A stretch of DNA of 5,128 bases from an uncultured Helcococcus sp. (GTDB taxonomy: Bacteria; Bacillota; Clostridia; Tissierellales; Peptoniphilaceae): positions 1 through 5,128 of the forward strand of contig NZ_CAMPYN010000069.1 in NCBI RefSeq assembly GCF_946998255.1. The letters are read 5' to 3'. Below are positions 1 to 4,840 of the stretch, in pieces. Below the pieces are notes generated by a model, which saw nothing but the letters and a program-made list of their open reading frames with translations, was not told where the DNA came from and searched no databases. Each line of letters starts with the position of its first letter. Position 1 is the stretch's first letter. Position numbers and translations under genes: made by a program.

Positions 1-71
1 AAACCTTCCAAAAAGGTTATAAATTGAATGACAAAGTAATTAGACCAGCAATGGTTAAAGTGAGTGCATAA
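1..71 (+). CDS. grpE: GrpE nucleotide exchange factor, C-terminal end only
   Basis: This is the last part of a gene that begins before the window. Reading from base 3 gives 22 residues, beginning TFQKGYKLNDKVIRPAMVKV and followed by SA, then a TAA stop at 69-71. The QKGY.L.D.V.RPAMV.V pattern is the conserved C-terminal beta-domain end of GrpE, which contacts the DnaK nucleotide-binding domain and drives ADP release. dnaK follows 102 bp downstream on the same strand, the usual grpE-dnaK order of Firmicutes heat-shock operons. Only about a tenth of the protein is present, so nothing can be said about its N-terminal coiled coil. The identification rests on this short motif plus the neighbour and is fairly secure. 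Confidence 0.9.
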   Translation, partial: TFQKGYKLNDKVIRPAMVKVSA

Positions 72-173
72 TAACATTCCCTATTGAGTCAAGCCGAAAG
101 GTAAGGACGAAATGGAAGCAAATGAATTTTAATATAGTAAATAAAAAATAGTAATAATAAAGGAGAAAAGATT

Positions 174-1997
174 ATGGGTAAAATTATAGGAATTGACTTA
201 GGTACAACAAACTCAGCAGTAGCAGTTATGGAAGGTGGTAAAGCAACTATCATTCCTAACGCAGAAGGTAACAGAACAACACCTTCAGTAGTAGCATTTA
301 CAAAGGAAGGTGAAAGATTAGTTGGTGAAACAGCAAAAAGACAAGCTGTTATGAATCCAGAAAGAACAATTGAATCTATCAAGAGAGAAATGGGTTCAGA
401 TTACAAGGTAGAAATTGATGGTAAAACATATTCACCAGAAGAAATTTCAGCAATGATCTTACAAAAATTAAAAGCTGATACAGAAGCTTATCTAGGTGAA
501 ACAGTAACAGAAGCTGTTATTACAGTACCAGCTTACTTCACAAACGAACAAAGACAAGCTACAAAAGATGCTGGTAGAATAGCAGGCTTAGATGTAAAAA
601 GAATTGTTAACGAACCTACAGCAGCTGCTTTATCATATGGTATGGAAAAAGCAGACCACGATATGACAATCATGGTATATGACTTAGGTGGTGGTACCTT
701 TGACGTATCTATCCTAGAAGTAGCAGATGGTGTTATCGATGTTTTAGCAACAAGAGGTAACAACAAACTTGGTGGTGACGACTTTGACCAAGCTTTAATG
801 AAATATATAAATGAAGAATTTAAGAAAGAAAATAGTGTTGACTTATTAGCTGACCCAACATCAGCACAAAGGTTAAAAGATGCTGCAGAAAAAGCTAAGA
901 AAGAACTTTCAACAACATCTACAGCACAAATAAATTTACCATTTATTACAGCTGTTAATGGTCAACCAGCACACTTAAATATGGATATTACAAGATCAAA
1001 ATTTGAAGAATTGATTTCATCCTTAGTTGAAGAATCATTAGACCCAGTAAAAGATGCATTAAAAGATGCTGGAGTTGAAGCTTCAGAATTAGACAAGGTG
1101 CTTTTAGTTGGTGGTTCAACAAGAGTTCCAGCTGTACAAGAAGCTGTTAAAAAACTTACAGGAAAGACACCACAAAAGGATATCAACCCTGACGAATCAG
1201 TTGCCTTAGGTGCAGCAATCCAAGGTGCTATCTTAGCAGGTGACGTAAATGACTTATTACTATTGGACGTAACACCTCTATCATTAGGTATCGAAACAAT
1301 GGGTAATATCACAACAGTATTAATTGAAAGAAATACAACAATACCTACAAAGAAATCACAAATCTTTACAACTGCAGCAGACAACCAAACATCTGTAGAT
1401 ATCAAGGTATTGCAAGGTGAAAGACAAATGTCTTATGACAATACTGTAATAGGAAACTTCCAATTAACAGATATACCTGCAGCAAGAAGAGGTGAACCAC
1501 AAATCGAAGTAACCTTTGATATTGATGCTAACGGTATTGTAAATGTTTCAGCTAAAGACTTAGGTACAGGTAAGGAACAAAAGATTACAATTACAGCTTC
1601 TGCAAACTTATCAGAAGAAGAAATCGAAAAGAGAGTAAAAGAAGCTGAAGCTCACGCTGATGAAGATAAGAAGAAAAAAGACTTAGTAGAAACAAAAAAT
1701 CAAGGTGAATCAATTTCATACCAAGTAGAAAAGACATTAAAAGACCTTGAAGATAAGATTTCTGCTGAAGAAAAAGAAGCAATTGAAAAGAAAAACCAAG
1801 AATTGAAAGATGTTTTAAACTCAGACAATGTTGATGAAATCAAGACAAAGATCCAAGAATTAACAGAAGAATTAAACAAAATGAGTGAAAGACTATACGC
1901 AAACGTTGGAAACAACGCACAAGAAAACAAAGAAGACGATACAGTAGAAGCAGACTACGAAGTTGTGGATGAAGATGATAATGATAGCGAAGAATAA
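174..1997 (+). CDS. dnaK: Molecular chaperone DnaK (Hsp70)
   Basis: Cytoplasmic ATP-dependent chaperone that binds exposed hydrophobic segments of clients; DnaJ stimulates its ATPase and GrpE exchanges its nucleotide. The complete protein has 607 residues, the usual Firmicutes length (shorter than the 638 of E. coli). Visible landmarks: phosphate-1 loop GIDLGTTNS (residues 6-14), NEPTAAALSYG from 146, phosphate-2 loop DLGGGTFDVS from 170, adenosine-binding VGGSTRVP from 312, interdomain linker DLLLLDV (360-366), the beta-sandwich substrate domain to about 490, a charged helical lid, and an acidic tail with the typical VEADYEVVDEDD motif. The ATG at 174 is preceded by AGGAG (161-165) with 8 bp spacing and gives the canonical MGKIIGIDLGTTNS start. 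No convincing promoter is seen in the spacer, so it is probably co-transcribed with grpE. No defects were seen. Confidence 0.99.
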   Translation: MGKIIGIDLGTTNSAVAVMEGGKATIIPNAEGNRTTPSVVAFTKEGERLVGETAKRQAVMNPERTIESIKREMGSDYKVEIDGKTYSPEEISAMILQKLKADTEAYLGETVTEAVITVPAYFTNEQRQATKDAGRIAGLDVKRIVNEPTAAALSYGMEKADHDMTIMVYDLGGGTFDVSILEVADGVIDVLATRGNNKLGGDDFDQALMKYINEEFKKENSVDLLADPTSAQRLKDAAEKAKKELSTTSTAQINLPFITAVNGQPAHLNMDITRSKFEELISSLVEESLDPVKDALKDAGVEASELDKVLLVGGSTRVPAVQEAVKKLTGKTPQKDINPDESVALGAAIQGAILAGDVNDLLLLDVTPLSLGIETMGNITTVLIERNTTIPTKKSQIFTTAADNQTSVDIKVLQGERQMSYDNTVIGNFQLTDIPAARRGEPQIEVTFDIDANGIVNVSAKDLGTGKEQKITITASANLSEEEIEKRVKEAEAHADEDKKKKDLVETKNQGESISYQVEKTLKDLEDKISAEEKEAIEKKNQELKDVLNSDNVDEIKTKIQELTEELNKMSERLYANVGNNAQENKEDDTVEADYEVVDEDDNDSEE

Positions 1998-2014
1998 TCC
2001 CTTAGGATTATTCT
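1991..2014. repeat. Perfect 10-bp inverted repeat across the dnaK stop codon
   Basis: AGAATAATCC (1991-2000) and GGATTATTCT (2005-2014) are exact reverse complements with a 4-base loop CTTA. The dnaK TAA stop (1995-1997) lies in the left arm. In RNA this would be a 10-bp hairpin. It resembles an intrinsic terminator stem, but no run of T follows (the next bases are GAGCGGTAG). It is therefore at best a weak or damaged terminator, an mRNA 3' stabiliser, or an insertion landmark for the repeat array that starts two bases later. Confidence 0.6.
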
Positions 2015-2020
2015 GAGCGG

Positions 2021-2060
2021 TAGACACGGCGACTGCTCGAAAGAGCAGAGCCGATGTCTA
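2021..2060 (+). other. Long hairpin, repeat copy 1
   Basis: TAGACA (2021-2026) pairs with TGTCTA (2055-2060), CGGC (2027-2030) with GCCG (2050-2053), and CTGCTC (2033-2038) with GAGCAG (2043-2048). This gives 16 base pairs with a small GA/A internal loop, one bulged A and a GAAA (GNRA-type) tetraloop. The tetraloop favours folding as RNA in the + orientation, but the strand is inferred. There is no T tract after it, so it is not an intrinsic terminator. Confidence 0.75.
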
Positions 2061-2063
2061 ATC

Positions 2064-2121
2064 TTATACAGGGAGTTGAAAAAATGCGACGAGAAGGAGC
2101 ATTTTGAGACGAGTCGTATAA
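2064..2121 (+). other. Nested stem-loop domain, repeat copy 1
   Basis: An outer stem pairs TTATAC (2064-2069) with GTATAA (2116-2121). Inside it, AAAATGC (2081-2087) pairs with GCATTTT (2099-2105) around an 11-base loop. The hexamer GACGAG occurs twice (2088-2093 and 2108-2113). The loop side also carries GGGAG (2071-2075), 8 bases before an ATG that opens a seven-codon frame. The pairing was read by eye; thermodynamic stability was not calculated. Confidence 0.5.
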
Positions 2122-2156
2122 TGAATAAAACCCAAAAAGTATTTTATAGAAAGCGG

Positions 2157-2195
2157 TAGACACGGCGACTGCTCGAAGAGCAGAGCCGATGTCTA
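2157..2195 (+). other. Long hairpin, repeat copy 2
   Basis: Same stem as copy 1 with every paired base retained. The loop is one base shorter: CTGCTC-GAA-GAGCAG, a C(GAA)G triloop instead of a GAAA tetraloop. The only difference between copies in this hairpin falls in the loop, so the stem is untouched. Confidence 0.75.
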
Positions 2196-2198
2196 ATC

Positions 2199-2256
2199 TT
2201 ATACAGGGAGTTGAAAAAATGCGACGAGTAGGAGCATTTTGAGACGAGTCGTATAA
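2199..2256 (+). other. Nested stem-loop domain, repeat copy 2
   Basis: Outer stem TTATAC (2199-2204) with GTATAA (2251-2256); inner stem AAAATGC (2216-2222) with GCATTTT (2234-2240). The one substitution relative to copy 1 (A to T, base 2229) is in the inner loop, so both stems are preserved. Confidence 0.5.
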
Positions 2257-2291
2257 TGAGAAAAACCCAAAAAGTATTTTATAGAAACAGG

Positions 2292-2330
2292 TAGACACGG
2301 CGACTGCTCGAAGAGCAGAGCCGATGTCTA
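2292..2330 (+). other. Long hairpin, repeat copy 3 (unit truncated after it)
   Basis: Identical to the copy 2 hairpin with the GAA triloop. The match continues through ATCTTATA to 2338 and then ends, so the second structural domain is missing. The promoter assigned to dnaJ begins about 10 bp further on. Confidence 0.75.
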
Positions 2331-2347
2331 ATCTTATAGATGTGGCG

Positions 2348-2376
2348 TTTATAAAATAAATATGCTATGTTATAAT
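2348..2376 (+). promoter_or_regulatory. Predicted sigma-A promoter for dnaJ
   Basis: The -10 box is a perfect TATAAT (2371-2376) with an extended TGT just before it. A weak -35 box TTTATA (2348-2353, 4 of 6 matches to TTGACA) lies at the ideal 17-bp spacing. The predicted start is near 2382-2384, giving a leader of about 100 bases before dnaJ. It lies directly downstream of the truncated third repeat copy. No CIRCE (TTAGCACTC-N9-GAGTGCTAA) is present nearby. Confidence 0.6.
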
Positions 2377-2389
2377 AATGAAGTTGACG

Positions 2390-2416
2390 AAAGGAGAGTA
2401 GGCTCTCCTTTTGTTA
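2390..2416 (+). terminator. Terminator-like hairpin in the dnaJ leader
   Basis: AAAGGAGAG (2390-2398) and CTCTCCTTT (2403-2411) form a 9-bp perfect stem with loop TAGG, followed by a short T-rich stretch (TTTTGTT counting from 2409). It can be the delayed terminator for transcripts coming from dnaK. It also lies only about 7 bases after the predicted dnaJ transcription start, so it could be an attenuator or a 5' stabilising hairpin for the dnaJ mRNA. The T tract is short, so termination may be partial. Confidence 0.55.
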
Positions 2417-2484
2417 GTTATAGAGTAGATAGAGTAAATTAGAAAAGTTTTAAAATATTAGAGAAAGAATATAAAGGTGGCTAA

Positions 2485-3609
2485 ATGAGAAATCCTTATG
2501 AAGTATTAGGTATTGAAAGAGATGCTAGTGCTAGAGAAATCAAATCAGCCTATAGAAAATTAGCAAAGAAATACCATCCGGATTTAAATGGTGGAGATAA
2601 AGAAGCTGAAGAAAAGTTAAAAGAGATAAATACAGCATTTTCTATATTAGGTGATGAAGAAAATAGAGCTAAATATGATAGGTATGGAGAAGCTGCCTTT
2701 GATCCAAATTCAGGTTTTGGAGGATTTTCTTCTTCAGGCTTTGGCGATATATTTTCAGACCTATTTTCAGATTTCTTTGGTGGAGGTGGATCTTCATATA
2801 GGAGTCAAGATCCAAATGCTCCTAGAAAAGGTGAAGATATCCAAATTACAAGTCGAATAACATTTAAAGAAGCTGTAAGTGGGGTTGAAAAAGAAATCCA
2901 ATATAGGAAACAAGAAACCTGTGACAAATGTCATGGAAGTGGAGCTAAGGAAGGTAGTGAAAAGAAAACCTGCCATAGTTGTAATGGATCAGGCCAAGTT
3001 AGACAAACCCAATCAACACCATTTGGACAATTTTCTTCAGTTACCACTTGTCCGACATGTAATGGCTCAGGTGTAGAAATTGAAGAAAAATGTGACAAGT
3101 GTCATGGAGATGGTAGAGTATTAAAAAATTCTAAGATCAAGGTTAAAATACCCGCAGGTATAGCTAATGGAGATATCATACCTGTAAGAGGTCAAGGAAA
3201 TGCTGGAGAAAATGGTGGACCATCAGGAGATTTATATATAGTAGTTGCTGTTGAAGATCATGAGCATTTCAAGAGATATGGAAGCGACATATATTATGAG
3301 CTACCAATATCATTTGTGACTGCAACCCTTGGAAATACTATAAAAGTACCTACCCTAAGAGGAACGGTAGATTTTGACATACCAGCTGGTACTCAAAATG
3401 ATACTAGGTTCAAAATCAGTGGAGAGGGGATGGATAATCCAAGAAAAAGTGGTGACAGAGGTGATATTTACTTTGATGTAAAAGTTGTTGTTCCTAAAAA
3501 AGTTAATGACGAGCAAAAAGAATTGCTTAAAGACTTTGCAAAGGCTGGAGGAGACCAGATAAAACCTGAAAAGTCATTCTTCGAAAAGGTAAAAGATTTT
3601 TTTAATTAG
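2485..3609 (+). CDS. dnaJ: Chaperone protein DnaJ (class A Hsp40)
   Basis: Co-chaperone that delivers unfolded clients to DnaK and stimulates its ATPase, in the cytoplasm. The complete protein has 374 residues, normal for the family. Domains in order: J domain (about 3-70) with the essential HPD at 31-33; Gly/Phe-rich linker (about 75-105) containing DIFSDLFSDFFGGGG; zinc-binding region with four CxxCxGxG motifs starting at C146, C163, C189 and C203, all cysteines present; then the two C-terminal substrate-binding and dimerisation domains, ending FEKVKDFFN. The ATG at 2485 follows AGGTGG (2475-2480) by 4 bp and gives the typical MRNPYEVLGI start. It follows dnaK, but across a 487-bp repeat-bearing gap with its own promoter, which is less compact than the usual dnaK-dnaJ pair. 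An intrinsic terminator follows the stop directly. Confidence 0.98.
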   Translation: MRNPYEVLGIERDASAREIKSAYRKLAKKYHPDLNGGDKEAEEKLKEINTAFSILGDEENRAKYDRYGEAAFDPNSGFGGFSSSGFGDIFSDLFSDFFGGGGSSYRSQDPNAPRKGEDIQITSRITFKEAVSGVEKEIQYRKQETCDKCHGSGAKEGSEKKTCHSCNGSGQVRQTQSTPFGQFSSVTTCPTCNGSGVEIEEKCDKCHGDGRVLKNSKIKVKIPAGIANGDIIPVRGQGNAGENGGPSGDLYIVVAVEDHEHFKRYGSDIYYELPISFVTATLGNTIKVPTLRGTVDFDIPAGTQNDTRFKISGEGMDNPRKSGDRGDIYFDVKVVVPKKVNDEQKELLKDFAKAGGDQIKPEKSFFEKVKDFFN

Positions 3610-3613
3610 AATT

Positions 3614-3638
3614 AAGAGGGGTAGCCCTCTTTTTTTTT
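3614..3638 (+). terminator. Rho-independent terminator after dnaJ
   Basis: AAGAGGG (3614-3620) pairs with CCCTCTT (3625-3631) around loop GTAG, followed by an uninterrupted T run to 3638. It begins 5 bases after the dnaJ stop and separates the chaperone genes from the next transcription unit. Confidence 0.95.
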
Positions 3639-3649
3639 ATACAATTTTA

Positions 3650-3678
3650 TTGACTTTAATAAATAGTTCTACTATAAT
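3650..3678 (+). promoter_or_regulatory. Strong sigma-A promoter for the regulator-exporter unit
   Basis: TTGACT (3650-3655, 5 of 6 consensus) and TATAAT (3673-3678, perfect) are separated by exactly 17 bp. The predicted start is near 3685, leaving a leader of about 88 bases before the ATG at 3773. The near-consensus boxes predict high basal activity unless repressed, which fits an autorepressor downstream. Confidence 0.85.
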
Positions 3679-3699
3679 AAAACAAATAGTTAAACAAAT

Positions 3700-3762
3700 G
3701 CTAAACTGTAAGTTGAATTAGTAAACCACAGGTAGAACTAAGCTAAACCATGAGTTGAATTA
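3700..3762 (+). promoter_or_regulatory. Three 21-bp direct repeats in the leader, candidate operator
   Basis: Repeat 1 (3700-3720) and repeat 3 (3742-3762) share 18 of 21 bases, with the pattern GCTAAAC-N5-GTTGAATTA. A more diverged middle copy lies at 3721-3741 (TAAACCACAGGTAGAACTA core). Spacing is 21 bp, about two helical turns, so a bound protein would sit on one face of the DNA. A partial dyad, TTAGT-N14-ACTAA with an internal ACC-ACA-GGT, is centred on the middle copy (3718-3741). Repeat 3 runs into the AGGAG Shine-Dalgarno site (3762-3766). The sites lie between promoter and start codon, suiting a roadblock repressor, most simply the ArsR-type protein encoded next. Binding is inferred. 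Confidence 0.6.
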
Positions 3763-3772
3763 GGAGTAAATC

Positions 3773-4840
3773 ATGAATGTAATCAATGAAATCCAATATA
3801 TAAATGAATCTTTATTATTAGCCATATTTATTTTTTCTTCAGAAAATGAATCTTTAGATGAAGTAGATTTTACAAAATTGAATATTTCAAAAGAAGAATA
3901 TTATTCTAAATATAATCAATTATACCAGTATTATAAAAATATTATGGATAGGGCCTATCCTTTGAAGAAAAAGTATAGGCATATAAAAGATTTATTTATA
4001 GTGAAAAAAGGCAAAACTTCTATATTTTCTACTCTTATATATTCAAAGAAAAAAGAATCTATTTCTGAATATAAATATGAAGAGTTTTCTAAAATGATCA
4101 AAAAAAATATATTGGAAAATGCAGAAAATAGGTTAATTGATACTGAAAAGGTATTATCTGAAATTGACTTAATTGATAAGATAGATTATTTAGATGGAAG
4201 TCAGAAATTTGCCCTAGTTAAACTTTTTGATGGAGCTAGGACTGATATGAAAGATTTATATAATTTATTAGGAGATTTAGAAGTTATCATAAAAGAGGAA
4301 ATTAAGAAAATTAGAGACCTCATAAATGAACAATTAGAGAAAATAAATATTGATTTTTTAAGAAAATATAAAAATTTCCAAACTTTTGAAGAAGGAAAAA
4401 TGTTTGGTAAATTTGATAGTCTAAATGTTTTTTCTTTAATTAATAATTTCCATGATATTGGAATTTCAGCTGAGTTGGATGATGAAGATCAATTCCATGC
4501 TTACATAATCTTAGGATTTTCCTGGATTATTCTGCAAGATTACAAATATGATTTTGAAAATAAATATAATGATATGCAAGAAAGCTTATCAGTCATAGCA
4601 GAGGCTAATAGGTTTAAGATTATCCATCTATTAGCTAAAAAAACTATGTTTGGCCAAGAAATAGCGGACGAATTAAACCTATCAAAAGGAAGTGTCAGCC
4701 AGCATTTAAGCCAATTGCAAGAGAAAAATATAGTGGATTTTTCTATAGATGGAAGAAAGATATATTACGACTTAAACAAGTCTAGTATAAATGAACTTAT
4801 AAAATATTTTAATGATTTATTAGGAGTTAAAGATGAATAG
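3773..4840 (+). CDS. ArsR-family winged-helix regulator with long N-terminal region
   Basis: Complete, 355 residues. The C-terminal part (about 270-350) reads as an ArsR-type winged helix: LSVIAEANRFKIIHLLAKK, then the helix-turn-helix IADELNLSKGSVSQHLSQLQ (297-316), then the wing FSIDGRKIYYDL (323-334). Typical ArsR proteins have about 100 residues; here some 265 residues precede the DNA-binding domain. I do not recognise that region. It is Lys/Glu/Ile/Tyr-rich, looks mostly helical, and has a probable coiled coil at about 158-195. The protein contains no cysteine, so the thiol metal site of classical ArsR/SmtB sensors is absent and a metal ligand of that kind is unlikely. The start follows AGGAG (3762-3766) by 6 bp. 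Its end overlaps the next gene by 8 bp, implying translational coupling with a probable exporter that it may control. The ligand is unknown. Confidence 0.85.
   Translation: MNVINEIQYINESLLLAIFIFSSENESLDEVDFTKLNISKEEYYSKYNQLYQYYKNIMDRAYPLKKKYRHIKDLFIVKKGKTSIFSTLIYSKKKESISEYKYEEFSKMIKKNILENAENRLIDTEKVLSEIDLIDKIDYLDGSQKFALVKLFDGARTDMKDLYNLLGDLEVIIKEEIKKIRDLINEQLEKINIDFLRKYKNFQTFEEGKMFGKFDSLNVFSLINNFHDIGISAELDDEDQFHAYIILGFSWIILQDYKYDFENKYNDMQESLSVIAEANRFKIIHLLAKKTMFGQEIADELNLSKGSVSQHLSQLQEKNIVDFSIDGRKIYYDLNKSSINELIKYFNDLLGVKDE

Larger units (their letters stand above)
2017..2338. repeat. Tandem array of a 135/136-bp structured repeat, about 2.35 copies
   Basis: Three head-to-tail copies start at 2021, 2157 and 2292, each beginning GGTAGACACGG when the two preceding G are counted. 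Copies 1 (136 bp) and 2 (135 bp) differ by one indel (hairpin loop GAAA versus GAA) and about five substitutions, so they are roughly 96% identical. Copy 3 matches copy 2 exactly for 47 bases, then stops at 2338 inside the left arm of the second stem. Each full unit has a long GC-rich hairpin, then a nested stem-loop domain, then an AT-rich tail. The hairpin is about 55% GC, well above its surroundings. This array fills most of the 487-bp dnaK-dnaJ gap, in which I find no convincing gene. It could be an interspersed palindromic element, a MITE-like relic or a repeated small RNA; nothing here shows a transposase or clear target-site duplication. Confidence 0.9.

Noticed and set aside
88..108. 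Small hairpin GCC-GAAA-GGT flanked by GTC/GAC in the grpE-dnaK spacer
   Set aside because: Only three pairs (one G-U) close the loop and the flanking pairs are not contiguous, so it is too weak to call.
103..132. Tiny frame MEANEF after AAGGA in the grpE-dnaK spacer, loosely resembling the GACGA..GGAGC part of the repeat
   Set aside because: Six codons with 4-bp SD spacing and no second copy for comparison; the resemblance to the repeat is too low to separate from chance.
962..1405. Long minus-strand open frame opposite dnaK
   Set aside because: It is a shadow of the strongly coding dnaK frame; its translation resembles no known protein and it has no supporting signals.
2117..2122. TATAAT in each full repeat (also 2252-2257) as a promoter -10 box
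   Set aside because: No -35 element lies 16-18 bp upstream; the nearest TTGAGA is only 7 bp away. The sequence is explained as the right arm of the TTATAC/GTATAA stem.
2008..2298. 96-codon minus-strand open frame across the repeat array, encoding a tandemly repeated peptide
   Set aside because: It stays open mainly because the unit length of 135 is a multiple of three. The start would be a GTG with no ribosome site before it, and the frame is made of hairpin arms. It is best seen as a repeat artefact.
1998..2484. CRISPR array in the dnaK-dnaJ gap
   Set aside because: The units are nearly identical over their whole 135-bp length, with no unique spacers and no cas genes nearby.
2017..2484. 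CIRCE/HrcA operator before dnaJ
   Set aside because: No TTAGCACTC or GAGTGCTAA half-site was found on either strand in the gap.
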